From NCBI GenBank assembly GCA_900543175.1, contig UQQO01000086.1, positions 1 to 9,744 on the forward strand: a stretch of 9,744 nt of DNA. The letters are read 5' to 3'. Of the stretch, positions 1 to 5,058 are shown piece by piece. The stretch is from an uncultured Fusobacterium sp. (GTDB taxonomy: Bacteria > Fusobacteriota > Fusobacteriia > Fusobacteriales > Fusobacteriaceae). The position numbers were made by a program, and so were the translations under genes. Every line of letters begins with the position of its first letter. Position 1 is the stretch's first letter. Below the pieces are notes generated by a model. That model worked only from the letters and a program-made list of their open reading frames with translations, was not told where the DNA came from and made no database searches.

Positions 1-1
1 T

Positions 2-73
2 CACTATTGTATTACTATATCTTTTAAAAAAAGTCAAGAGGAGATTGAACATTGGCAACTGAATATTATCTGA
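2..73 (+). CDS. possible 3' end of an upstream gene (partial)
   Basis: An open frame enters from the left edge and stops at TGA 71-73. The 23 visible residues begin HYCITISFKKSQEEIE and end in QLNII. The ITISFKKSQEEIE stretch resembles the strand-helix start of small ribbon-helix-helix-type proteins, but the fragment is too short to identify. An alternative frame opens at TTG 52 behind a fair ribosome binding site (AGAGGAG, 37-43) and stops at 135, so the coding status here is uncertain. The promoter of the next unit begins about 40 bases after the stop. This is a low-confidence call: the frame could be chance in AT-rich DNA, and only sequence to the left can settle it. Confidence 0.25.
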   Translation, partial: HYCITISFKKSQEEIEHWQLNII

Positions 74-105
74 GGAAACCTTATAAAACCTACATTTTCT
101 TAATT

Positions 106-120
106 AAAGTCATTGACTTT
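106..120. promoter_or_regulatory. palindromic operator candidate over the -35 box
   Basis: AAAGTCA (106-112) and TGACTTT (114-120) form a perfect inverted repeat around one central base and cover the -35 hexamer at 113-118. The related half-site AAAAAGTCAAG occurs at 28-38 and again at 504-514, where it overlaps the ribosome binding site of the ribbon-helix-helix-like gene. Repressor control of this promoter by that protein is an inference. Such short AT-rich palindromes can also arise by chance. Confidence 0.35.
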
Positions 121-141
121 TATAATAAAATGTGATATTAT
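113..141 (+). promoter_or_regulatory. sigma70-type promoter with extended -10
   Basis: TTGACT (113-118) and TATTAT (136-141) are separated by 17 bases. TG at 133-134 makes an extended -10. The expected start of transcription is about 147-149, so the mRNA would begin only a few bases before the ribosome binding site GGGAGG (153-158). The -35 box lies inside a perfect 7+7 inverted repeat, AAAGTCA-T-TGACTTT (106-120), which could be an operator. This is one of the best promoter matches in the window. It drives the first small hydrophobic peptide. Confidence 0.65.
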
Positions 142-212
142 ATATACATGAAGGGAGGAAAATATGAAGCATGCGTATTTGGGAAATAATCATTTTAGCA
201 ATCACCACAATA
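130..212 (-). ncRNA. predicted antisense (antitoxin) RNA
   Basis: This is inferred from the minus-strand promoter candidate at 219-247. The transcript would begin near 212 and be fully complementary to the 5' end of the first peptide's mRNA, including GGGAGG (153-158) and both candidate start codons (164 and 171). A weak inverted repeat (ATGT at 130-133 and ACAT at 146-149), followed on the minus strand by TTTTATT, could end it near 125-130. That end is tentative. The RNA itself has not been seen: the only direct evidence is the promoter-like spacing and the location. Confidence 0.3.
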
Positions 213-256
213 GATTACATCATAAGAATTGCAAAGTGGGTTATCAAAATGATTAG
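164..256 (+). CDS. overlapping 30-aa frame, possible leader or decoy
   Basis: ATG 164 is ideally spaced (5 bases) from GGGAGG (153-158) and opens a 30-codon frame to TAG 254-256. It overlaps the hydrophobic peptide gene almost completely in another frame. The product would be hydrophilic and rich in His and Asn, starting MKHAYLGNNHFSNHHNRLHH, and does not look like a conserved protein. It may be translated only to control the overlapping frame, as the mok frame does for hok in the hok/sok system. It may equally be an accidental frame created by the position of the ribosome binding site. Confidence 0.2.
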   Translation: MKHAYLGNNHFSNHHNRLHHKNCKVGYQND

Positions 257-275
257 GAGGTTTAAAGGGAAGTAA
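171..275 (+). CDS. 34-aa hydrophobic basic-tailed peptide, type I toxin-like
   Basis: This 34-residue peptide starts MRIWEIIILAITTIDYIIR. It has one hydrophobic stretch (about residues 4-21), followed by a tail of Lys and Arg with a Lys-Trp pair at residues 19-20. That is the usual form of a small membrane toxin from a type I toxin-antitoxin system, or of another short phage membrane peptide. It is clearly related to the next peptide: both carry T-[IV]-[DE]-[YF]-x-x-R-[IL]-x-K-W. The ribosome binding site GGGAGG (153-158) lies 12 bases before this ATG but only 5 before another ATG at 164 in a different frame, so initiation here may be weak or controlled. A strong promoter lies just upstream. 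A possible antisense promoter lies within the gene, and a 10-base complement to the ribosome binding site lies just after it. The membrane character is visible; toxicity is inferred. I do not match it to a named family. Confidence 0.55.
   Translation: MRIWEIIILAITTIDYIIRIAKWVIKMIRRFKGK
219..247 (-). promoter_or_regulatory. candidate antisense promoter
   Basis: On the minus strand, TTGATA (complement of 242-247) and TATGAT (complement of 219-224) are separated by exactly 17 bases. Transcription would start near 212 and run leftwards across the start codon and ribosome binding site of the first hydrophobic peptide. This position fits an antitoxin RNA of a type I toxin-antitoxin pair. The hexamers are good but not perfect, and AT-rich DNA gives false matches, so confidence is moderate. 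Confidence 0.4.
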
Positions 276-282
276 TCTTCCC

Positions 283-292
283 TCCTCCCTTC
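283..292 (+). promoter_or_regulatory. anti-Shine-Dalgarno segment in the mRNA
   Basis: TCCTCCCTTC (283-292) is the exact reverse complement of GAAGGGAGGA (150-159), which contains the ribosome binding site of the first peptide. It lies in a pyrimidine-rich stretch (276-304) directly after that gene's stop codon. A second complement, CTTCATAT (301-308) to ATATGAAG (162-169), would cover the ATG at 164; the two pairings cross and so probably exclude each other. Pairing of the 5' and 3' ends to block translation is known from type I toxin mRNAs such as hok and aapA1. Its operation here is inferred. Confidence 0.45.
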
Positions 293-329
293 CCCCTCTT
301 CTTCATATGATGGAAATGGAGGTGTAGAA

Positions 330-437
330 ATGGATTGGTTTAGAATAGCAGTTATTATATTAGTTATTATAAAAACAGTAGAATTTTCTTATCGCCTTTA
401 CAAATGGATAAAAAATAAAAAAAATAAGAACTCCTAA
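330..437 (+). CDS. 35-aa hydrophobic basic-tailed peptide, paralogue of the first
   Basis: This 35-residue peptide starts MDWFRIAVIILVIIKTVEF and ends in a Lys/Asn-rich tail. It has one hydrophobic segment (about residues 4-17) and the motif T-V-E-F-x-x-R-L-x-K-W, shared with the preceding 34-residue peptide. Translation should be good: GGAGGTG (318-324) lies 5 bases before ATG 330. The stop codon falls inside the stem of the terminator that closes the unit. It is probably co-transcribed with the first peptide. On the minus strand there is a TATAAT within the gene but no convincing -35 box, so a second antisense RNA is only possible. The two could be a duplicated toxin, a toxin and partner pair, or a small phage membrane-peptide family. 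The membrane nature and the paralogy are visible; the function is not. Confidence 0.55.
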   Translation: MDWFRIAVIILVIIKTVEFSYRLYKWIKNKKNKNS

Positions 438-462
438 GATAAATCTTAAAAGTTCTTATTTT
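421..462 (+). terminator. intrinsic terminator after the small-peptide pair
   Basis: AAAATAAGAACT (421-432) and AGTTCTTATTTT (451-462) form a perfect 12-base-pair stem. The loop contains a second small inverted repeat (TAAGA at 435-439 with TCTTA at 444-448). The right arm ends in TTTT, so the U-tract is short. The symmetrical A/T flanks mean it could work in both directions. It overlaps the last codons of the second peptide and separates this unit from the following cassette. Confidence 0.7.
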
Positions 463-489
463 ACATGCGTATTTGGTTATTAATATTAT
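460..489 (+). promoter_or_regulatory. candidate promoter of the three-gene accessory cassette
   Basis: TTTACA (460-465) and TATTAT (484-489) are 18 bases apart, giving a transcription start near 496 and a leader of about 28 bases before ATG 524. The -35 box overlaps the end of the preceding terminator. The expected leader contains AAAAAGTCAAG (504-514), a half-site like the palindrome at 106-120. This supports independent expression of the cassette, possibly with autoregulation. Confidence 0.45.
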
Positions 490-523
490 AAAGTAGATAA
501 GATAAAAAGTCAAGGTGAGTTTA

Positions 524-706
524 ATGGAAGAAAAAAGAAAGGTAGGAAGACCAACGGGTATTAAAAAAAATAAAACTATGTTTGGTTATAAATATAATGA
601 AGAAGAGTACAATGCTATGAGCAAAGCTTTAGAAAAATTTAAAGCAGAACATAATTGTACTACCTCAAAAGCATTATATATATTAATCACAAAAAGTAAT
701 AAATAG
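524..706 (+). CDS. small ribbon-helix-helix-like DNA-binding protein
   Basis: This 60-residue basic protein begins MEEKRKVGRPTGIKKNK, a basic arm with a GRP core like an AT-hook. It then has a short beta strand (about 18-23, TMFGYK) and two helices (about 25-43 and 46-58). This is the order of CopG/Arc-type ribbon-helix-helix regulators, which bind DNA as dimers through the strand. ATG 524 is preferred over the in-frame GTG 515, because AAGGTG (512-517) is well placed as its ribosome binding site. It is the first gene of a three-gene cassette and probably controls it: the half-site AAAAAGTCAAG overlaps its own translation start. The next gene follows after 14 bases. The fold is inferred from pattern only. 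An antitoxin-like role towards a downstream product is also possible. Confidence 0.6.
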   Translation: MEEKRKVGRPTGIKKNKTMFGYKYNEEEYNAMSKALEKFKAEHNCTTSKALYILITKSNK

Positions 707-720
707 TGTAAGGAGTAAAA

Positions 721-1065
721 ATGAGTAAAATTTTTTTAACAAATAAAGATAGAAAATTATCTTTGCTTGAATCAAATGTAATTTTTGCAGCAGAAAATGA
801 TGAAATAGAATTTGATCTTTCTGATTTTTCATTTAAAATGATTTTTAAAACTGATTTGTCAAGAAAGGAATCTTATTCAAGTTCTAAAATTATTGATGGA
901 ATAATCACTATTGATATTTATAATTTAGATGCTTTAGGATCAGGATTGTTTTCTCCAGTTCAAATAGGTGAGATTAATAATAAAAAAATTTTCCTTGCAT
1001 ATATAGCTAACTCTCTATTTGATAAACAATACAAATTAGAATATTCCTTATATACGGAGGAATAG
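721..1065 (+). CDS. small beta-rich protein, DUF6864-like
   Basis: This 114-residue soluble protein has no signal peptide or membrane segment. Alternating hydrophobic residues suggest mostly beta strands. A turn-rich motif, NLDALGSGLFSPVQIG (about residues 68-83), is followed by the strands KIFLAYIAN and YKLEYSLY. From memory this pattern resembles the small DUF6864 family, whose function I do not know to be established. I could not test the match. The ribosome binding site AAGGAG (710-715) lies 5 bases before the ATG. The gene sits between a ribbon-helix-helix-like gene and a membrane-protein gene, with only 3 bases to the latter, whose ribosome binding site lies in the end of this gene. Translation of the two is therefore likely coupled. 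A soluble sensor or partner for the membrane protein is a reasonable inference. Confidence 0.6.
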   Translation: MSKIFLTNKDRKLSLLESNVIFAAENDEIEFDLSDFSFKMIFKTDLSRKESYSSSKIIDGIITIDIYNLDALGSGLFSPVQIGEINNKKIFLAYIANSLFDKQYKLEYSLYTEE

Positions 1066-1068
1066 GCT

Positions 1069-1392
1069 ATGGATTTTAATGAATTAAATAGAATAAATAA
1101 TTTTAATCATAACAATGAAATTGATATTTCTAAATTAAATGAAATTTCAGAAAGCAAATTAAATTTATATTATAAAAATCTCAACGAAAATCTAGTGTTA
1201 AAAACAGGATTGTTAGGAAAATTTTTTGGTTCAACAGACAACACTGCAATTCATATAGCTGGAATTGTTGTTCTTCTTTTAATAATAGGTGGAATTTTTT
1301 CATTTTTTAGTACTATATATAATGATTATTGGAAAATAGCAACTCCTATTGTAACAAGTTGTTTAGGATATATTTTTGGTAAAATTAAATAG
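1069..1392 (+). CDS. two-helix membrane protein, possible exclusion/effector protein
   Basis: This 107-residue protein has a hydrophilic Asn/Glu-rich N-terminal half (residues 1-55), which may be partly helical. Two hydrophobic segments follow, at about 61-82 (IHIAGIVVLLLIIGG onwards) and 88-104, ending GYIFGKIK. This form, a cytoplasmic head and a C-terminal hairpin in the membrane, is seen in small accessory proteins of phages and defence loci. The ribosome binding site CGGAGG (1055-1060) is 8 bases before ATG. It is the last gene of the cassette, and a strong terminator starts 7 bases after the stop. I do not recognise the family. Superinfection exclusion or membrane-based abortive infection is inferred from the membrane hairpin and the moron-like setting. 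A toxin neutralised by an upstream product is another option. Confidence 0.55.
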   Translation: MDFNELNRINNFNHNNEIDISKLNEISESKLNLYYKNLNENLVLKTGLLGKFFGSTDNTAIHIAGIVVLLLIIGGIFSFFSTIYNDYWKIATPIVTSCLGYIFGKIK

Positions 1393-1398
1393 ATTATT

Positions 1399-1430
1399 AA
1401 ATCCTCAGATGATATTCTGGGGATTTTTTT
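1399..1430 (+). terminator. strong intrinsic terminator closing the cassette
   Basis: AAATCCTCAGA (1399-1409) pairs with TCTGGGGATTT (1416-1426), an 11-base-pair stem with one G-U pair and a 6-base loop. Counting the stem end, the T run covers 1424-1430. It lies just after the membrane-protein gene and only 28 bases before the first tail gene, in which gap I see no promoter. Transcripts for the tail genes probably come from a late promoter further left by read-through or antitermination. Confidence 0.85.
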
Positions 1431-1458
1431 ATTACAAAAAATAATTGGAGGTGATAAC

Positions 1459-1863
1459 TTGCAAGTTCAAACACTGACATCAATTAATAGATTAAATAAA
1501 TATAAAATAAAAGGCTGTAAGTATGATGGAATCAATGAAAAAGCTGGAACTATTTACCAGCAATCAGAGACTGGAGAAGAATTTAATATAGTGAGATGGG
1601 TAGAGCATCAATATACTATATCGCTTCAATATTTAACATTTGCAGAGGCTGAAGAGATTATAAAACAATGCTTAGAGGCTAAAAGAAATAGAAAGTTGAT
1701 AACTATTTCTAAAGTCTTACTAGAAGAAAAAGGATATATTGATATGAAAATTATTAAAACAGAGCCTTTTTTCAGATTTGATATTAAAGACATTAAGCCT
1801 AAACAAAACAAAGCTTATTATGACATCACAATAAAAGTTAGAGAGAGAGTTGATTATCTATGA
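1459..1863 (+). CDS. small tail protein next to the hub (hypothetical)
   Basis: This 134-residue soluble protein has mixed strands and one clear helix (about 54-71, TFAEAEEIIKQCLEAKRN). It starts at TTG 1459, because GGAGGTGAT (1446-1454) is well placed and no in-frame ATG lies near. Its end overlaps the next gene (ATGA at 1860-1863), so the two are translationally coupled. Position directly before a hub-like protein, and probably after a tape measure gene outside the window, matches the small tail-tip connector of siphophages (the role of Dit or of lambda gpM). I do not see a sequence motif that proves this. The tail assignment rests on context. Confidence 0.6.
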   Translation: MQVQTLTSINRLNKYKIKGCKYDGINEKAGTIYQQSETGEEFNIVRWVEHQYTISLQYLTFAEAEEIIKQCLEAKRNRKLITISKVLLEEKGYIDMKIIKTEPFFRFDIKDIKPKQNKAYYDITIKVRERVDYL

Positions 1864-3464
1864 TGTATATAGAAATAAAAAATAATGATAATTATGCTAT
1901 TGACTATAGCAAAATCTTTTATCATTATGCAGTAAAAATTTATGATTCATTGAGAACAGGACTTGAAAAAAAAGAGCTATTTCTCTCTACTAGAAAAGGT
2001 TTAAAAATAAATGGATATGATACTAAGCCATATATGAGCATTCCAGAGGGTGGAGGAACTTCTATTACTCCTAAAGACTCACAATGTTCTGTTTCTTCAT
2101 TAAGTTTTGAAGTTGTTAATGTAGATTATGAGATCTCTAAATGGCTATATGAGAGAATGAATAGTGCTAATTCTATGACATATGGAGAAATGGTTGATGT
2201 ATTTGCCTTGTGTGGTGATGGAAGTATGAAACTTATTTATAGAGGGCTTATTAGAGCTATTAGTAATGATGAGTTTGAAACTAAGTACACATTTGAAATA
2301 GCAGACTTCCAAGACAGACTAAAAGCTTCTATATTTGATAGAGAGTTATCAGAGTATTCAAGTGAAACTATAGATGATATTAACAAGTATAGACTTCCTT
2401 TTTTTATAGAAAATGGAGTTAGAAAAGGTTTTAGCATAAAAGAAGTTGATGAGGGAGAAACAAATGATAATGGAAAACCTATCTTAACTAAAGTTATTAC
2501 ATTTGAAGGACATGTAATTGACTTTGTTGAGATGATATTTAAAATAGTTTTCTCTACTCCAGAGTTGGAAGTGCAAGTGCCTTATCTAAGTAACAAATAT
2601 TATGATTTTGTTGATTTAGAAAGTTTAAAATCTATCAAAGATACTTTAAATAGATCTACTTATAACTTTTATTTAGAGTTTAGAGAGCCTATCGAGGATC
2701 CTTATGAGTTTTTAATAGAAAATATCTATAAACCTTGTGCTATATTCCCATTTGTGAATTTAAACGGAAAACTAGGTTTAAAGTTACATAAACAACCTAC
2801 AATTGGAACAGAGGGTATAACAGTTTCAGAGGAAAATATTATCTCAGTTGATGAAAAAAGGATCACTGATGACAATATTGTCAATAATATGGTTGTTAAG
2901 TATGATCACGATTTTAAAGATGATAAAGAGAGGACTAAAAGATATTTCAACTCATTAGCATCTTTTAATAAGCTTAGAATGTTAATTCCTAATACTCCTG
3001 AAGAAATAGTGATAAAAGGGATTAATAAACTATCATATACAGATAAAGCTACATTTAGTGCAACACTTGCAGATAGTATATTTAGCCGTTATGGATCTCC
3101 AACTGTCGAAATCGCCATCACAGTTCCGCTCGAAGTTGCAGTTAATTACAAGGTTGGTGATTATCTATTTGTAAATCATAAAACTGTTGTTGCTTGGGAA
3201 GGAGAAACTCAAGGGACAGCAGGTATTAAGAGCTATGAGCAAGAAATAGAAGATCAATATAACGGAATTGCTCACTTGAATGTAAAACATGATTGGGGAG
3301 GATTTATTACTGATAATACTCTAGGTAAAGCAATAGATGGAACTTGGATAATTGAAACTCGTAGCAAAGAGATAATACATGAAGTATTTAATAAAGCAGG
3401 ATATAAAAGCTGCATAGATAATCATGAATATATTGAGAAGTGGTTAAAGGAGGAGGGAGTTTAA
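1860..3464 (+). CDS. probable baseplate hub / tail-tip protein
   Basis: This 534-residue protein is of mixed alpha/beta character and has no membrane segments. The N-terminal part (about 1-180) is rich in strands and includes FEVVNVDYEISKWLYERM and TYTFEIADFQDRLKASIF, like the domain of tail hub proteins that measures and bends the tube end. The C-terminal part has a pattern common in hub proteins: a helix ending in ADSIFSRYGSP, then TVEIAITVPLEVAVNYKVGDYLFV. It starts at ATG 1860 or ATG 1863, overlapping the preceding stop, with only a weak purine-rich ribosome binding site, so translation is probably coupled. Its stop overlaps the next start (TAATG, 3462-3466). No peptidase or lysozyme domain is visible. 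The structural role is inferred from size, order and these patterns. Confidence 0.6.
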   Translation: MMYIEIKNNDNYAIDYSKIFYHYAVKIYDSLRTGLEKKELFLSTRKGLKINGYDTKPYMSIPEGGGTSITPKDSQCSVSSLSFEVVNVDYEISKWLYERMNSANSMTYGEMVDVFALCGDGSMKLIYRGLIRAISNDEFETKYTFEIADFQDRLKASIFDRELSEYSSETIDDINKYRLPFFIENGVRKGFSIKEVDEGETNDNGKPILTKVITFEGHVIDFVEMIFKIVFSTPELEVQVPYLSNKYYDFVDLESLKSIKDTLNRSTYNFYLEFREPIEDPYEFLIENIYKPCAIFPFVNLNGKLGLKLHKQPTIGTEGITVSEENIISVDEKRITDDNIVNNMVVKYDHDFKDDKERTKRYFNSLASFNKLRMLIPNTPEEIVIKGINKLSYTDKATFSATLADSIFSRYGSPTVEIAITVPLEVAVNYKVGDYLFVNHKTVVAWEGETQGTAGIKSYEQEIEDQYNGIAHLNVKHDWGGFITDNTLGKAIDGTWIIETRSKEIIHEVFNKAGYKSCIDNHEYIEKWLKEEGV

Positions 3465-4360
3465 TGGCAAAGTTAATGGAAATTATAGAGAAAAATCCTG
3501 ACTTTAAAAAAGGAACTGTCTCTATGAGAATGCTTGATACTACCTTTTCTCAATTAACTAGAAAGATAGGAAGTCAAGCTGGTGTTGATTATAAGACAGT
3601 AACAAAAGGGCAAATGTTAAGTAAAGAGCTATTACAATCACTTAATAGAGATCAGTTAGCTCTTAAAGAAAAATTATTAAGATGGCAACATGCATATAAC
3701 ACTTACATAGACTCTATAAAATCAAAAATAACTGATGCTACTCACTTTGATTATGTATTTACATCTCTTATTGACTACTCAAGTAAATATGTGCCAAATA
3801 AGACTTTAGCAGACTACTATTTATTTGCAGAGTTTGTTAATGCCGAGAAAGAACTATATGAGTTTGGTCATTATTGGGGAAGGGAACATATGAGTGATCT
3901 ACTGTTCAAAATGAAAGAGTGGAGTAAAAGGAAAAATTATGGAAGCTGTGTTGGAGAAATTGCTTTGGAGTTTGAAACTCGTAGCACAAGAACAGACTGG
4001 ACTATAACACAAAAATCAGGACTAACTGTAAGGACTAATAGTGGTGGAGATACTCATAGACACGATAAAGTCTGGTTATATATTTCAGGACTTCAAGGTA
4101 TGAAAATAGGAGAAAGTAGGACTGTAAAAGTTAATGCAGATACAGGAGGATTTGGAGCAATTACTATTACTAGAAATAGTTTAAATTGTGATTCACAGTT
4201 GAATGATGATGGATATTTCACTTTCAACCCTTGGCATAGTGGACTGGCTGACGGTGTTAGATCATGGCCACGTGTAACGAGATGGACAGAAGTAGGAAGT
4301 ACACACTTTGATGTGAAAAAGCCTACACTGCCATTAATGAGAAAAGTTAAATTATTATAA
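3464..4360 (+). CDS. tail-associated protein of unknown fold
   Basis: This 298-residue protein has two parts. The N-terminal half (about 1-160) is helical, with segments such as LLRWQHAYNTYIDSIKSKI and a cluster of aromatic residues. The C-terminal half (about 165-298) is beta-rich and contains GLTVRTNSGGDTHRHDKVW, with a His-Arg-His patch, and repeated Gly turns. ATG 3464 is preferred over GTG 3440: GGAGGAGGG (3449-3457) is an ideal ribosome binding site for it, and the upstream frame would translate that site. It lies between the hub-like gene and the BppU-like gene, so it probably belongs to the tail tip or baseplate. A 15-base repeat (TTGAAACTCGTAGCA, 3972-3986) also occurs near the end of the hub gene. 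I do not recognise the family. The HRH patch could bind a metal, but nothing shows that it does. Confidence 0.6.
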   Translation: MAKLMEIIEKNPDFKKGTVSMRMLDTTFSQLTRKIGSQAGVDYKTVTKGQMLSKELLQSLNRDQLALKEKLLRWQHAYNTYIDSIKSKITDATHFDYVFTSLIDYSSKYVPNKTLADYYLFAEFVNAEKELYEFGHYWGREHMSDLLFKMKEWSKRKNYGSCVGEIALEFETRSTRTDWTITQKSGLTVRTNSGGDTHRHDKVWLYISGLQGMKIGESRTVKVNADTGGFGAITITRNSLNCDSQLNDDGYFTFNPWHSGLADGVRSWPRVTRWTEVGSTHFDVKKPTLPLMRKVKLL

Positions 4361-4380
4361 AAATGGAGGGAGGTGTAAAT

Positions 4381-5058
4381 ATGAATAAAAGAATATCAAA
4401 TATTGAAATCTCTATAAATAAAATCAAAACTGTGAGAATAGAAGATGCAACGCAAGGTGATAAGAATACACATTTCTTAGGTTTAACATTTACTGATGAG
4501 ATTGAATTAACAGGATATGAACTTCAAGTATATTATCTTCCACCTTTTCCAGCTACAGTTCCATTTGTAGATACTTTTAAAGATCTACAAAAATCAATGG
4601 AAGTAGTTATACCTGATGTAGCTTTAGAAAGAAATGGAGAAGTTACAGTTGAATTTGCTTTAAGCAAAGATAATGAGTTAATCACTATCAATAGAAATCT
4701 AACATTTGAAGTAAGAAAGACTACTAATGGAAGTTCAATAAATGCTTATGCTGAAGGGAGTTTAAAAGAAACTATTGCAGATCAAATCAAAAGAATAGAA
4801 CTTTTAATGTCACAATCAGAGAAACAAATCAATGAGCATGTAGCTAATTCAAAAACAAAAATAGATGAACATATATATTTAACTGCAAAAGAAGAAGCAG
4901 CTAAGTATTTTGATAGTGCTTCAAAAATAAAGATAGATGACTATGTAACTGAGAAAAAAGCAGAATTAAAAGGAGAAAAGGGAGATCCTGCAATTCAACC
5001 AGACTTCACAATAAGAGATAAGCATTTAATAATGACACTTAAGGAGGAAAAAATATGA
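4381..5058 (+). CDS. BppU-like upper baseplate protein
   Basis: This 225-residue protein has a beta-rich N-terminal domain (about 1-125; FLGLTFTDEIELTGYELQVYY and then strands to NRNLTFEVRKT). This is the pattern of the N-terminal domain of phage BppU proteins, which anchor receptor-binding parts to the baseplate. A coiled coil follows (about 130-190), then a collagen-like GEKGDPA turn and a short C-terminal strand pair. ATG 4381 is preferred over ATG 4363, because GGGAGGTG (4368-4375) would otherwise lie inside the gene. It ends in a 4-base overlap (ATGA, 5055-5058) with the fibre gene, and the GEKGD element recurs there, so the two proteins probably assemble together. The family call is from pattern and was not searched. 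Confidence 0.65.
   Translation: MNKRISNIEISINKIKTVRIEDATQGDKNTHFLGLTFTDEIELTGYELQVYYLPPFPATVPFVDTFKDLQKSMEVVIPDVALERNGEVTVEFALSKDNELITINRNLTFEVRKTTNGSSINAYAEGSLKETIADQIKRIELLMSQSEKQINEHVANSKTKIDEHIYLTAKEEAAKYFDSASKIKIDDYVTEKKAELKGEKGDPAIQPDFTIRDKHLIMTLKEEKI

Larger units (their letters stand above)
170..476 (+). repeat. 13-bp direct repeat flanking the small-peptide pair
   Basis: CATGCGTATTTGG occurs at 170-182, where it encodes the first residues (MRIW) of the 34-residue peptide, and again at 464-476, just after the terminator. The second copy also reads ATG CGT ATT TGG and then stops after four more codons (MRIWLLIL). It may be the remnant of a third peptide copy, the scar of a duplication or excision, or a second target for an antisense RNA. 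The second copy overlaps the spacer of the cassette promoter. Confidence 0.5.

Noticed and set aside
52..135. 27-codon frame from TTG 52 with AGAGGAG upstream
   Set aside because: The ribosome binding site is fair, but the frame runs through the -35 region and into the -10 region of the next promoter and has no recognisable features. It is mentioned only as an alternative to the partial frame at the left edge.
515..523. GTG 515 as start of the regulator
   Set aside because: Starting there would place AAGGTG over the start codon itself. ATG 524 has this site at normal spacing.
1626..1811. Minus-strand 61-codon frame
   Set aside because: It is the shadow of the 134-residue tail gene, without a ribosome binding site, and its hydrophobic look is the complement of AT-rich coding.
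2237..2437. Minus-strand 66-codon frame
   Set aside because: It lies wholly inside the hub gene, has no ribosome binding site, and its Leu/Ser-rich content is typical of an antisense frame.
3440..3463. GTG 3440 as start of the 298-residue tail protein
   Set aside because: The extra residues would be encoded by the ribosome binding site of ATG 3464.
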